Notes: generated from the letters alone by a model not told the origin. DNA of 64,000 bases from Asticcacaulis solisilvae (GCF_017875235.1 NZ_JAGGMI010000008.1:124001-188000), one strand, 5' to 3'. Positions 52,363 to 62,412 are shown, numbered from the stretch's first letter. Numbers and translations: made by a program.

Positions 52363-55300
52363 CTACCCTGCCCGGTCCATCTCGTCACGCACCGCCGGGA
52401 ACAGAATCCAGAAGGTCGCGCCCTCGCCTTCGACCGAGTCATACCCTATCGTCCCGCCCATCTGCGCCACGATCTCCTTCGTGATGTGCAGCCCCAGGCC
52501 CGAGCCGCCCTTGGCGCGCGTGATCGACGAATCCGCCTGGGCGAAACGCCCAAAGATGCGCCCGCGGAAGTCGGCCGGAATGCCGGGTCCCTCGTCGCGG
52601 ACGCTGATGCGGATATCCGAACCCGCGGGCGCGGCCGCGATATGCACCGTGCCGCCCTCAGGTGAGAACTTGACCGCGTTCGAAATCAGGTTGGTCATCA
52701 CCTGCTGGAAACGCTCGCCGTCGACGCGGATCGCCGCGCCGGTCGCCGTCGCCGCCGCCAGGCCGACATTCAGCTTGTCGGCGAAGCCCTGGTTGAGCGC
52801 GACGCTTTGCTCCACCAGTTGCGCGACCGATTCATCGCGCAGGTCGAAGCGCATCGTCCCCGACGTGATCTTGTCGATATCGAGGATGTCGTTGACCAGC
52901 AGGACCAGCCGGTCGCAATTCCGCCGCGCCATGTCGATCAGGCGCTGGCCGGCCTGGGGCAGGTTGCCGCCCAGGCTGTTGGCGACGAAGTCGAGCGAAC
53001 CGCGAATGGCGGTGAGCGGCGTGCGCAGCTCGTGGCTGACGGTCGAGATGAACTCGCTCTTCATCTGCTCCATCACCCGGCGTTCGGTGACGTCCTGGAT
53101 CTGCGATATGAAATAGTGCGGCGTGCCGTCGGCCTTGCGCACCAACGACACGCTGAGCAGGCCCCAGATGATGCGCCCGTCGCTATGGATATAGCGCTTT
53201 TCCAGCGTGTAGCTGGCGATTTCGCCGGACAGCACCTGGCCGACCAGCGTCATGTCGGCGTCAAGATCGTCAGGATGGGTGATGGTCTGGAAATCGGTCC
53301 TGAGCAAGGTTTCCGGCGTATAGCCCAGAAGCTCGCACAGGGCGCCATTGACCTTGAGCCAGCGCCCGTCGGGGCTGACCAAGGCCTGGCCCGTCGGCGC
53401 GTTTTCCATGGCGAGGCGGAAGGTCTCCTCGCTGGTGACCAGCGCCTGCTGCTGGGCGCGGCGTTCGGTGATGTCCTCGGCGACGCCCAGATACCCGGTC
53501 AGCTCGCCGTTTTCGCCGACAAGCGCCGTGGCGTTCAGGCTGACCGGAAAGCGCGTGCCGTCCTTGCGCACGAAGGTCCATTCGCTGGTGTCCTCGCCGA
53601 AGTGCGCGATGCGCGCCGTCAGGGTGGCGAACCCCGGCTTGAGCGCCAGGCCCAGTTCAGCATTGACGTGCCGCGTGCGCGCGATCAGTTCGGACGGGTC
53701 GTGCCACTTGATGGCGCTCTCGAAGCCGATGACTTCCGCGGCCGTATAGCCCAGCGCCGTCTCGGCCTCGGAATTGAACGAGGTGACGCGGCCGCCCGCA
53801 TCGGTCGTGACCACGATATATTTGGTGCTGGCCAGGATGGCGGCATTGAGCGTCGAGGCATCGAACAGGCGGCCGTTCGACTGGCTCAGTTCGCGCGACT
53901 TGCGCTTGGTCGTCAGAAGCGCCTGGACCGTCAGGGCGCACAGGCCGGCGATGACCAGCCCCGCCACCAGCGCGATGATCGGGAACGGCGACCGCTGCGT
54001 CGCCAGGAAGGCCTGGGCCGGACGAATCTGCAGCGTCCACACCGCGTTGGCGATGCCGGCATAGCCGGGGAGCGTCTTGCTGCTCAGCGGCGTGTCGCCG
54101 ACGCTGGTCAGGGTCGTGGCGCGGCCGTCCGTCACCAGGCTGAGTTGGTAATTGCCGCGCAGGTCGTCGTTCAGCGCGTCCTCGGCGAACGCCCGCGCGT
54201 CGAAACGCGCCGCCAGGTAGTTGACCGGTTCGCCGCCGTCGAAGACCGGCACCATCAGGGTGAAGACCGGACGCCCCGTGGCGTCGTGTCCGAAGGTGAC
54301 GGTCGTGCGCTGTCCGTCCGCGGCGGAGGCCGTCATAACCGCCGGCACGGCCGGCACGGCGGCCTCCGGCTCGGTCCACAGCGGCGTCCGGCGTGCGTCG
54401 AGCCAGGTCAGCGACTGCAGCCCGTCGATGTCGCGGACCATGTTGGCGGCGTCGTCACGCCACTGGGCATCCGGCCTGCCCGCCGTGCCGTTCCTGCGCG
54501 CGGCGAAGCGTTCCAGCGCCGTGACCGCGCTTTCGGACCGCGAGCCCAGAAGCTCCTCGATGCGTGAGGCGTCGCGCGCCATCAATCCCTCGGCGTAACG
54601 GTCCTCCTGTACGGACAGGGTGCGGTAACCGAAGGCGGCGCCGGCCGCCAGGACGAAGAAGACGGTCACGGGCACCAGGAACTGTTCGCGGCCGCCGCGT
54701 CCCTCCCCGACCGCGGCGTCCTTCATGCCCATGCCGAAGAAGAGCACGGCCAGCATGGCGGTGAACAAGAGCCCCGCCCCCAGGATCAGGGTCGGCGTCA
54801 CCGACCGCGCCGAATAGTCGAAGGCCTTGGTGCTCTTCCACACAATCAGCCACGTCGTCTGGCCGGTTTGAAAAGACCGCCGCGCCGTGAAATTGCCGCC
54901 CGGCGCGGTATCAAAGCTGCGATAGATCAGCGCGTCCTGGCTTTCGACGGCCTGGTCGTAGATTTCGATGTCAACCTGGCTGCCCTGGCTGCGCGTCAGG
55001 TCGCTCAGGAGATTGCGCGCGACGAAGGGGGCGTAGATCCAGCCCTTCAGGTCGGCGCGGCGGCCCGCGACGGTGGCGGGCGCGTGGCCGGACGCATAGA
55101 GCGGCGCCAGCAGCAGGAAACCCGGCGTCCGCTCGCGGTCCTGGACCAGATAGACTTTCTTCGTCAGGGTGGTCCGGCCGGAATCGCGCGCGGTTCGCGC
55201 CGCCGATGCCCGGTTGGGCTCGAAGGCGATGTTGAGCCCCAGGGCAGCGCGATTGCTGTCGACCGGCTCCACATAGGTGATGACGAAGGCCTCGCCGCCG

Positions 55301-56316
55301 CCGGCCTCGGGATGCACGGCAAAGTCCGCGATGCCGTCGCCCTCCATGGCCGCCGTCAGGGCCGCCAATTCGTCCTTGCCGGCGGGCTGGATGAAGCCCA
55401 GGCCGCTCATGCCCGGATAGTTGGTCTTGATGTCCAGCGCCGTGACATAGGTCTTCCACTCGGCATGGCTGACGTGGTCCTGCCCCGTCCAGAAGGCCTG
55501 GGCGCCGACCAAAGCGTTGTTGTAGGATTCCAGGCGGCGGCGCAGCGCCTTCTCGCTCTCGTGGGTCAGCGCCTCGAAGGCGTCCTGGCGCGCCTTGTAC
55601 TCGCTGATCGACGCGATCTTCCAGGCGTAGAAGCTTAAGCCCAGCGGGATGAGCAGCAGGAACAGGGCCAGGGCCGACAGCCGCCCGACACCCTTCGCGT
55701 CGCCGCCGAAACCGATGGGGTGCGGATTGCCGGGCGCCACCAGGGCCAGCGGCAGGAAGACGATGACGCCGAAGACGTCGCCACCCCACCACGACAGCCA
55801 GTTGTTCAGCATGTCGGCCGGGCTGACCATCCCGGCGGCGCGCAGGGACAGGACGCCGACGCTGGCCGCCGTGACGCACGCCACGGGACCGGCGACGACG
55901 AACAGCCGGAAGATGCTGATGACCGAATTGAGCTTCAGCGGCCGGCCGACGAACCGGCCCGCCAGGACACAGGCCAGCAGGACCTGAATGGTCGAACCGC
56001 CGGCGATGGCCGCGGCGACCATGAGTTTCGGCCAGGCGATGGCGGCCGACGGTTCGAGCACGCCGGCGACGTGGGCGTTGAGCAGGAACGAGCCCAGAAA
56101 GACGCCCGGCCACAGGCGGCGGCCGTGCACCAGGCAGATGCCCAGGGCCAGCCCCGAAGGCGGCCAGATAATGGTGGCGAACCCTGGCGGCACCGACAGC
56201 ATCAGACCCAGCTTGCCCGTGATGATATACAGGATCATCAGCGCCAGGACCTTGACGGCATAGGGCGGGCCCTGCCGGGAGATATCGGGTTTGGCCTGGG
56301 GGTTAAGCGTCGGCAT
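52363..56316 (-). CDS. MASE1/CHASE/PAS membrane sensor histidine kinase
   Basis: A 1317-residue kinase. Residues about 15-230 are a MASE1 membrane domain (about eight helices); about 240-530 is a CHASE-type extracellular domain and membrane anchor; about 555-800 is a second periplasmic-looking sensor. Three PAS domains follow (about 830-1070), then HisKA with HELRTPLTA (about 1090), and HATPase_c ending near residue 1310 (GSGLGLHIT). There is no C-terminal receiver. Two stand-alone receivers are encoded just upstream in the same operon. Signals are unknown. Confidence 0.88.
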   Translation of the reverse strand: MPTLNPQAKPDISRQGPPYAVKVLALMILYIITGKLGLMLSVPPGFATIIWPPSGLALGICLVHGRRLWPGVFLGSFLLNAHVAGVLEPSAAIAWPKLMVAAAIAGGSTIQVLLACVLAGRFVGRPLKLNSVISIFRLFVVAGPVACVTAASVGVLSLRAAGMVSPADMLNNWLSWWGGDVFGVIVFLPLALVAPGNPHPIGFGGDAKGVGRLSALALFLLLIPLGLSFYAWKIASISEYKARQDAFEALTHESEKALRRRLESYNNALVGAQAFWTGQDHVSHAEWKTYVTALDIKTNYPGMSGLGFIQPAGKDELAALTAAMEGDGIADFAVHPEAGGGEAFVITYVEPVDSNRAALGLNIAFEPNRASAARTARDSGRTTLTKKVYLVQDRERTPGFLLLAPLYASGHAPATVAGRRADLKGWIYAPFVARNLLSDLTRSQGSQVDIEIYDQAVESQDALIYRSFDTAPGGNFTARRSFQTGQTTWLIVWKSTKAFDYSARSVTPTLILGAGLLFTAMLAVLFFGMGMKDAAVGEGRGGREQFLVPVTVFFVLAAGAAFGYRTLSVQEDRYAEGLMARDASRIEELLGSRSESAVTALERFAARRNGTAGRPDAQWRDDAANMVRDIDGLQSLTWLDARRTPLWTEPEAAVPAVPAVMTASAADGQRTTVTFGHDATGRPVFTLMVPVFDGGEPVNYLAARFDARAFAEDALNDDLRGNYQLSLVTDGRATTLTSVGDTPLSSKTLPGYAGIANAVWTLQIRPAQAFLATQRSPFPIIALVAGLVIAGLCALTVQALLTTKRKSRELSQSNGRLFDASTLNAAILASTKYIVVTTDAGGRVTSFNSEAETALGYTAAEVIGFESAIKWHDPSELIARTRHVNAELGLALKPGFATLTARIAHFGEDTSEWTFVRKDGTRFPVSLNATALVGENGELTGYLGVAEDITERRAQQQALVTSEETFRLAMENAPTGQALVSPDGRWLKVNGALCELLGYTPETLLRTDFQTITHPDDLDADMTLVGQVLSGEIASYTLEKRYIHSDGRIIWGLLSVSLVRKADGTPHYFISQIQDVTERRVMEQMKSEFISTVSHELRTPLTAIRGSLDFVANSLGGNLPQAGQRLIDMARRNCDRLVLLVNDILDIDKITSGTMRFDLRDESVAQLVEQSVALNQGFADKLNVGLAAATATGAAIRVDGERFQQVMTNLISNAVKFSPEGGTVHIAAAPAGSDIRISVRDEGPGIPADFRGRIFGRFAQADSSITRAKGGSGLGLHITKEIVAQMGGTIGYDSVEGEGATFWILFPAVRDEMDRAG

Positions 56317-56338
56317 GCCGGGCGACCGCGGACGCGCG

Positions 56339-56731
56339 CTAATAGATGCGGCTGGGGATCAGCCGCCTGATGCTGTTCAGCACGGCGTCCGTGTTGAAGG
56401 GCTTGATGATGAAATTGTCGGCGCCGACCTCGACGGCTTCGATGACGTCTGTATTCTTGTCGCGGGCCGACAGAACGATGACCGGGATGTCGCGGTAATC
56501 GTACTGGTCGCGCTTGGCCTTGAGAAAGCCGATGCCGTCGAGCTCGGGCATGGCCAGGTCGAGCAGGATGAGATCGGGCGTGAAGGTTTTCAGGCGCTCC
56601 AGCCCCAGGCGGCCATTGGCGGCGGTCTCGACGTCATAGCCGCTGGACGAGAGCACGATTTCCAGCAGGTCGCGGATGTCGGCGTCGTCCTCGACGACCA
56701 GGATGCGCTGCGATGCGGTTTGCAAGGTCAT
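56339..56731 (-). CDS. Stand-alone receiver (CheY-like)
   Basis: A 130-residue receiver domain: ILVVEDDADIRDLLEIVL, acceptor in LILLDLAMPE, K in NFIIKPFN. The start at 56731 is chosen because upstream residues are not domain-like. It lies 22 bp before the large MASE1 kinase gene and 28 bp after another receiver gene. Probably a phosphorelay partner of that kinase. Confidence 0.88.
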   Translation of the reverse strand: MTLQTASQRILVVEDDADIRDLLEIVLSSSGYDVETAANGRLGLERLKTFTPDLILLDLAMPELDGIGFLKAKRDQYDYRDIPVIVLSARDKNTDVIEAVEVGADNFIIKPFNTDAVLNSIRRLIPSRIY

Positions 56732-56759
56732 GGCCCGTGCCTGTCCCGTGGAGGGGTTC

Positions 56760-57290
56760 TTATAAATCGATAGTCCGGGAGTGTTGATATCCCGTTTCCA
56801 TGCCGGCGATCCGCCATGGAGCGTCCTCTGCATGGGGGACCTGCATCAGGGTAAACCAGTATGCGGTCAGGCTTTCGATCATGGCCGCGTAGGCCTCCAT
56901 GGAATCGGGCTTGGTCAGGTAGCCGCTGGCATGGGCGTCATAGGCCGCCACGATATCCTGCACGGCCTGCGAGCTTGACAGAACAATACACGGAATGCGG
57001 CGGAAGCGGTGATCACGCTTCAGTGCGCGGATGAGCTCGACGCCGCTGATGCCGGGCAGGTTCAGGTCGGTGACGATCAGGTCGGGCAAGAATTCCGTAC
57101 CCGTGCCGCCGTCCTGGTTAAGGCTGGCCTGCTGGAGGAGAATGAGCGCCGCTTCGGCCGTGTGCGCGATCGCCAGGACGGCGTCGGGGCGGGTCCGCTC
57201 GAAGGTGCGGCGAAACAGCGTGGCGTCGCCTTCGCTATCCTCGACCAGCATGACGCGTGGCGCGCGCCCTCTTTCAACCAGCTTACTCAT
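56760..57290 (-). CDS. Rcp1-type receiver protein
   Basis: A 176-residue receiver domain with a short tail. VMLVEDSEGDATLFRRTF, acceptor in DLIVTDLNLPGISG and K in GYLTKPD show an active receiver of the Rcp1 (phytochrome-partner) type; the C-terminal 30 residues extend it. The start at 57290 fits the domain. It is the first gene of a three-gene operon with a receiver and the MASE1 kinase. Confidence 0.87.
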   Translation of the reverse strand: MSKLVERGRAPRVMLVEDSEGDATLFRRTFERTRPDAVLAIAHTAEAALILLQQASLNQDGGTGTEFLPDLIVTDLNLPGISGVELIRALKRDHRFRRIPCIVLSSSQAVQDIVAAYDAHASGYLTKPDSMEAYAAMIESLTAYWFTLMQVPHAEDAPWRIAGMETGYQHSRTIDL

Positions 57291-57406
57291 GGGTATGCAA
57301 CTTTCGGTACGGATGCACCGGAACGCCGGTGACTGGATACGCCGCGCCCGCAATGTGCGCGTGTAATCAGTATTGGCCGGAATCGGTAAATGTCGATGAA
57401 TCAATT

Positions 57407-57642
57407 GTCACGGTTGTGACACAATCTGGCGTGGCGCGACTCCGGCCCCGCAGGTGTCTTATCGGTATCGTCCGACTATGGACAGTGCGGACAGTTGCAC
57501 CCCGCAATGGCGACCGTTAGCTTGAAAAGTGTATAAAATTCAGTCCATTGCCGCTGCCCATTGAGTCGCTTAAAAGTAGGCCCGGCATTTGGGCGTACGG
57601 CGCCGCCAAAAGTAAAAGAACAGTCGCGGGCCTGCCCGCGAC
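57407..57642. promoter_or_regulatory. Intergenic region with inverted repeat and leader hairpin
   Basis: The 403-bp divergent gap (57291-57693) holds no gene. GTCAC-GGTT-GTGAC (57407-57420) is a possible regulator site. GTCGCGGGC (57623-57631) and GCCCGCGAC (57634-57642) form a perfect 9-bp hairpin about 50 nt upstream of the esterase start, likely in its mRNA leader. Confidence 0.45.
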
Positions 57643-57693
57643 ATACGCTCTGGGCGTCGGACTCCGGGACGGAAATTGAAAAAGGGGCATGGA

Positions 57694-58755
57694 ATGCGCG
57701 GTCAGACAATTCTTGGTGCAGTCATCCTCATATCGGGTCTTGCCGCCGGCATGGCGCCCGCGGGCGCTTCGCGCGCCAAGGCCCCGGCGGGCACCGTCCA
57801 AGTCGAGCGCCTCAAGGTGCACAGCCGCGCGCTGGAGGGTAATCTCGAAGGCGAAAAGCCTGACCGCGATGTCATCGTCTATCTGCCCGCCGACTATGCC
57901 ACCAGCGGCAACCGCCGCTATCCCGTCGTCTATGCCCTGCACGGCTACGGCCTGACCGCCGACGGTTTCGCGGGCCTCCTGCAAAGCCCGCGAACCATCG
58001 ATGCGGCCTATGCCGGGCCGATGCCAGGCATGATCGTCGTCCTGCCGGATACGCAAACCCTGCACAACGGCTCCATGTACTCCAGCTCGGTTACCATCGG
58101 CGACTGGGAGGGCTTCATCACGCGCGATTTGGTGGCCTATATCGACGGCCATTACCGGACGATCGCGGATCGCGGGAGCCGTGGCCGGGCCGGCCATTCG
58201 ATGGGTGGGTACGGCGCTGCCCGCCTGGGCATGAAGTATCCGGATGTCTTCAGCGCGCTCTACATCATGAGCCCATGCTGTCTGTCGGCGCGGGGCGCGC
58301 CGCCGGCGCCAGCAGCGGCCGCTGTCGAAACCGTCAGGACACCCGAAGAGGCCGCGAAGCTGGACTTCCTGCCTCGCGCCACGTTCGCCGTCGCCGCGGC
58401 CTGGTCACCCAATCCGAACAAACCGCCCCTTTTCGTCGACCTGCCGACCGTGAACGGAGTCCCCGACGCATCCGTTCTGGCGCGCTGGGCCGCGAACGCG
58501 CCGCTGGCGATGGTCGACCAGAACATCTTCAATCTGCGCAGATACACCGCCATCGCCATTGACGTCGGCGATCAGGACGGCCTCCGCGTGGACGCGGCGG
58601 AGTTGCACACGCGCATGCGTGAGTCCGGGGTGCCCAACAGTTTCGAAATCTACACCGGCGACCATGGCAACCGCGTCGCGGAACGGTTCCAGAAAAACGT
58701 CCTGCCCTTCTTTGCCGGCGCCCTGACGTTCGACGGCGCACCTGCCAAGCCATAA
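57694..58755 (+). CDS. Exported esterase of the EstD/FrsA-like fold
   Basis: A 353-residue secreted alpha/beta hydrolase (Esterase D/PF00756 type). The start at 57694 after AAAAAGGGG gives a signal peptide (about 1-26, ending AGA). VVYALHGYG (78-86) forms the oxyanion side; GHSMGG (S169) is the nucleophile elbow; H is in TGDHGNRVAE near the end. Relatives include feruloyl and acetyl-xylan esterases. A stable hairpin follows at 58819. Confidence 0.87.
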   Translation: MRGQTILGAVILISGLAAGMAPAGASRAKAPAGTVQVERLKVHSRALEGNLEGEKPDRDVIVYLPADYATSGNRRYPVVYALHGYGLTADGFAGLLQSPRTIDAAYAGPMPGMIVVLPDTQTLHNGSMYSSSVTIGDWEGFITRDLVAYIDGHYRTIADRGSRGRAGHSMGGYGAARLGMKYPDVFSALYIMSPCCLSARGAPPAPAAAAVETVRTPEEAAKLDFLPRATFAVAAAWSPNPNKPPLFVDLPTVNGVPDASVLARWAANAPLAMVDQNIFNLRRYTAIAIDVGDQDGLRVDAAELHTRMRESGVPNSFEIYTGDHGNRVAERFQKNVLPFFAGALTFDGAPAKP

Positions 58756-58818
58756 TCCAGAGCCATCTCGCCATCGTTCGCCCGGCCCTGAACCCAGCCG
58801 CGCGGCGGAGGACGAGAC

Positions 58819-58852
58819 GCACCGCCACGGCCCCAACAGGTCGTGGCGGTGC
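58819..58852 (+). terminator. Hairpin after the esterase gene
   Basis: A perfect 11-bp GC stem (GCACCGCCACG, 58819-58829, with CGTGGCGGTGC, 58842-58852) lies 64 bp after the stop. It lacks a U-tract, so termination is uncertain; it could be a 3' stabilising structure. Confidence 0.4.
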
Positions 58853-58944
58853 ACAACCGCATGGCTGCATGCTCCAAAATCAGAACCGCATGTTTCGGAC
58901 CGGCACGCGGTCACTCAGAGTCGACCGCGGAAAACACCAACAAA

Positions 58945-58958
58945 TGTTAGCGCTCACA
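58945..58958. promoter_or_regulatory. LacI-family operator upstream of the TonB receptor
   Basis: TGTTAGCGCTCACA is a near-perfect palindrome around the central CG, as bound by LacI/GalR regulators. It lies about 330 bp upstream of the receptor start in a 535-bp gap without a gene. LacI-type control of TonB receptors for sugars is common in Caulobacter and Xanthomonas. The regulator gene is not in the window. Confidence 0.6.
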
Positions 58959-59290
58959 AATATGTGATGTCAGGCCAACTCAAGGAGCATTTGGCAAGGC
59001 CAATCATCAGACGAAAGCTAACGTCGAATACCTAAAGCGCCAAAACCAATTAATATCATTATATTTCGGCCGCTTAATGCCATATCAAGTGATGTGAGGA
59101 CCTCCTTCCCTCAGCCATCAGGCCGGTCATGTGGAGAATACGCAACACTAAAAGTGCATTGGTCAGGCCAGATTGACCTGATGTAATCGCTGTAATAAGC
59201 AGACAATTGTGACCCCTCCAAAGCCGGGAGATGTCGCATTCACAAAACACAATGAGGTCAACCAAACCTCAGCCAGAGGGAGTCATTTAC

Positions 59291-62245
59291 ATGTCCAGAT
59301 CGAAGACCCGCGCCTGTTCCGTCAAGGCGGCATTGATGGGCGCAACCATCCTGACGAGCCTGCCGTTCGCGGCGGCGTACGCCCAGGACACCGGTGGCGC
59401 GCCAGCCGCCGATACCGATGTCGTCGTCGTCACCGGCTATCGTGCGTCGCTCAGAAACGCCACGACGGCCAAGAAGACGGCGACAAACTTCACCGAAACC
59501 ATCTTCTCCGAAGACCTCGGCAAATTCCCCGACCTCAACATGGCCGAGTCGATGCAGCGTGTGCCGGGCATGGTCGTCCAGCGCGACAGCCTGACCGGCG
59601 AAGGCACGCAGATCTCGGTCCGCGCCCTGCCCCCCAGCTTCACCCAGGTGACGATGAACGGCAACCGCGTCATGGTGGCGTCCGACTTCGGCTTTACCGG
59701 ATCCGCACCGAACCGCAGCGTCGACCTCGACATGTTCCCGACCGGCCTGTTCAACCGCGTCGACGTCGCCAAGACACCATCGGCCGAAACGCTTGAAGGC
59801 GGCATCGCCGGCACTGTAAACGTCCAGAACGCCCGGCCCTTCGACCGCAAGGGCACCCACGTGGTCCTGGCCGCCCAGGGCAATTACAACAGCAACGTCA
59901 AGGAATGGGCGCCGCGCGTCACGGCCGTCGCGTCCAAGACCTGGGACAAGTTCGGCGTCCTGGCCGGCTACACCCAGACCAACCGCAAGATCTACACCGC
60001 CGGTTTCGAAACCGTCGGCTGGGGTGACCCGAACCTCAGCAACTTCTGCACCAGCTGCGACCCGGGCGCCCAGTTTCCGGGCAATGGCGTGGTCGTCAAC
60101 AAGGCCGGCTCGAACCAGTTCCGTTTCGGCAACACCATCTACAGCTATACGGGCAACGGCCTGACGCCGGGCAATCTCGACATGGCGGGCCTGTCGGCGC
60201 TCAACCCCGGCCTGACCCAGGACCAGATCAAGGGCGCCATCCTGCCGCGCCTCGGCCGCAACTCGCTGCTGGACGGCGAAACGACCAACAAGGTCGGCCT
60301 GGTCGCGCTGGAATACCGTCCGACCGAAGACCTGCGCTTCACGCTGGACATCCTGGCCGGCGACGCCGAACGCGAAGCGCTCAAGACCAACATGATGTGG
60401 GCCGTGCGCGGGACCGGTCCGGGCGACGATTATAACGGCGGCATGATCCCCATTGGCATGAAGGTCGACGCCAACAACGTCGTCACCTCGGGCACCTTCG
60501 CCAATTCCAGCTTCTTCCTGGAAAACAACTTCTATCTCGACAACACCTCGTACACGAGCGCGAACTTCGGCTTCGTCTGGTCGCCCGCCGACTCTTGGAC
60601 CATCGACGGCCAGCTGGGCGCCATGTCTTCGGACTATGAACGCCGCGTCCTGTTCCTCAAATACCGTTCGCCCTTCCAGGTCGAGACGAACACCACCTAC
60701 ACCAACGATTCCGGCAACGACATCCCGACCATCAAGTCGAACCTGGACCTGAACAGCCCGACCCTCGGCTGGCGGGTGTTCACGGGCGGCCAGATGATCC
60801 TCCAGCGCGACATGCGCCACGTCGATACCTCGGCGGCGCGCCTGAACTTCACCAAGACCCATGGCGACTGGACCTTCAAGGGCGGCTGGGCCATCGACAA
60901 GTTCCTGCGCGAAATGGACATCCGCGACAATTCCGCGGCGCTGCAGGCGGCCTATGCGGCGGCCATCCCCGACGCCAACCTGAGCCAGTACCTGGTGCCC
61001 ATGACGCAGTCCGTCTATGACGGCAGCGGCGTGACCGGCGCGGGCTTCGACAAGTGGGTCACGCCCGATTTCGACAAGGTGGCGGCGGCGATCAATTTCG
61101 AGGCGCTGGTGACCGCGCCCGGCAATGTGACGACCAGCAACACCACCAACGGCGCGGGCTCGACCAATATCGAGGAAGAGATCAGCTCGGCCTACGCCAT
61201 GGCGGCCTATAACGGCAACCTGTTCTCCTTCCCGGTCCGCGCCAACTACGGCTACCGCTTCCAGACGACGGAACAGACCATCACCTCGCCATCGGTCATC
61301 AACAACCAGGTCGTCTACATAACGACCGAGCGCAAGTACAAGGACGTCCTGCCAGCCTTCAACCTGGCGGTCAGCGCGACCGAAAAACTGAACCTGCGCT
61401 TCGCGGCTTCGAAGACCATGACACGCGCCAACCCGGCCGACATGTCCTCGCAGCTGGGCTTCAGCGACCCGTCGGCCCAAAGCGCCAGCCAGGGCAATCC
61501 GGGCCTGAAACCCTTCTATTCGAACAATCTCGACTTCGGCGGCGAGTACTATACCGGCAGAACCGGCTATGTTGGCCTGACCTGGTTCCGCAAGGAGATC
61601 GAGAACTACACGGCGCGCGTCAACGTCGTCGTGCCGTTCGGCACGCTCGGTATCGGCTATGCCAACCTCAACGCCACACAGCAGACGTCGATGGCGGTCA
61701 ACCTCGGCACGACGTCCGCCGCGCTGCTGGCCAATCCGTCGCTGGCCGACGCCGCGCCGATCAACCTGTCGACGCCGCAGAACTCGGCGCTCAAGCTGAT
61801 CCTCAAGGGCCAGGAATTCATCTGGGTCCAGCCGCTCGACAACCTGCTGGATGGCCTGGGCTACACCTTCAACTACACCAAGTTCGAGTTCGACCAGGTG
61901 ACCCTGGCGACCGGCGTGCCGGACTATACCTATAACTTCACCGGCTATTTCGAACGCGACGCCTACTCGGTGCGCCTCAGCTACGCCAAGGTCGGCAAGA
62001 CGACCATCGGCCTGCTGCCCTCACCCAACAGCGTGCCCTACGACTGGTACGGCGACGAGCGTCACCAGCTCGACCTGTCGGCGTCCTACAAGTTCAAGGC
62101 GTTCGGCTTCGATCAAAGCATAACCCTCGACGCCACCAACCTCGATAACCAGGGCTTCAAGGGCTATCTCGGCTTCGAGAACGTCCCCTACAGCTATCAG
62201 CGTCCGGGAACGACCATCCTGCTCGGCTGGCGCGCCCAGTACTAG
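59291..62245 (+). CDS. TonB-dependent outer-membrane receptor
   Basis: A 984-residue TonB-dependent receptor of the large Caulobacter/Xanthomonas type. The start at 59291 follows AGAGGGAG and gives a long signal peptide (ending AYAQDTG, about residue 35). A TonB-box-like DVVVVTGYR lies near residues 43-51, followed by the plug (about 55-170: ESMQRVPGMVVQRD, GEGTQISVRALPP) and a beta barrel to a terminal aromatic, ending GWRAQY. The LacI-type operator upstream suggests sugar or glycan uptake. The stop TAG is part of palindromic element D. A terminator follows. Confidence 0.92.
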   Translation: MSRSKTRACSVKAALMGATILTSLPFAAAYAQDTGGAPAADTDVVVVTGYRASLRNATTAKKTATNFTETIFSEDLGKFPDLNMAESMQRVPGMVVQRDSLTGEGTQISVRALPPSFTQVTMNGNRVMVASDFGFTGSAPNRSVDLDMFPTGLFNRVDVAKTPSAETLEGGIAGTVNVQNARPFDRKGTHVVLAAQGNYNSNVKEWAPRVTAVASKTWDKFGVLAGYTQTNRKIYTAGFETVGWGDPNLSNFCTSCDPGAQFPGNGVVVNKAGSNQFRFGNTIYSYTGNGLTPGNLDMAGLSALNPGLTQDQIKGAILPRLGRNSLLDGETTNKVGLVALEYRPTEDLRFTLDILAGDAEREALKTNMMWAVRGTGPGDDYNGGMIPIGMKVDANNVVTSGTFANSSFFLENNFYLDNTSYTSANFGFVWSPADSWTIDGQLGAMSSDYERRVLFLKYRSPFQVETNTTYTNDSGNDIPTIKSNLDLNSPTLGWRVFTGGQMILQRDMRHVDTSAARLNFTKTHGDWTFKGGWAIDKFLREMDIRDNSAALQAAYAAAIPDANLSQYLVPMTQSVYDGSGVTGAGFDKWVTPDFDKVAAAINFEALVTAPGNVTTSNTTNGAGSTNIEEEISSAYAMAAYNGNLFSFPVRANYGYRFQTTEQTITSPSVINNQVVYITTERKYKDVLPAFNLAVSATEKLNLRFAASKTMTRANPADMSSQLGFSDPSAQSASQGNPGLKPFYSNNLDFGGEYYTGRTGYVGLTWFRKEIENYTARVNVVVPFGTLGIGYANLNATQQTSMAVNLGTTSAALLANPSLADAAPINLSTPQNSALKLILKGQEFIWVQPLDNLLDGLGYTFNYTKFEFDQVTLATGVPDYTYNFTGYFERDAYSVRLSYAKVGKTTIGLLPSPNSVPYDWYGDERHQLDLSASYKFKAFGFDQSITLDATNLDNQGFKGYLGFENVPYSYQRPGTTILLGWRAQY

Positions 62246-62360
62246 AGCGATATGGCGAAAAGTGCCAAGATGCGTTTTTTGGGGTTTTCGCCTTAAATAT
62301 CGCGACAAAACAAAAGCTTAGATCGGCATGATGTTTCCACTTAAAATCATACCGATCTAA
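62242..62360. repeat. Two-module palindromic element, copy D
   Basis: Starts with the CTAG that forms the receptor stop. Modules as in copy A, but the loop of module 1 is longer (GCCAAGATGCGTTTTTTGGGG in place of the shorter loop, here abbreviated). Module 2 is almost identical to A. Strand-neutral hairpins likely form in the receptor mRNA. Confidence 0.88.
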
Positions 62361-62383
62361 GGACCAATGTATTAAGACAGGAC

Positions 62384-62412
62384 CTCCCGGCCGCCCGGCC
62401 GGGAGTTCTTTT
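62384..62412 (+). terminator. Intrinsic terminator after the TonB receptor
   Basis: CTCCCGGCCG (62384-62393) pairs with CGGCCGGGAG (62396-62405) and is followed by TTCTTTTATATTT. A strong Rho-independent terminator about 140 bp after the receptor stop, beyond element D. Read the other way, it could also end the convergent RTX gene. Confidence 0.88.

Noticed and set aside
58945..58958. A CRP/FNR site before the TonB receptor
   Set aside because: The motif has the central CG palindrome of LacI-type operators, not the TGTGA-N6-TCACA spacing of CRP.
59258..61480. A 740-codon frame antisense to the TonB receptor
   Set aside because: Shadow of the receptor's GC-rich codon pattern; no ribosome site and no domain.
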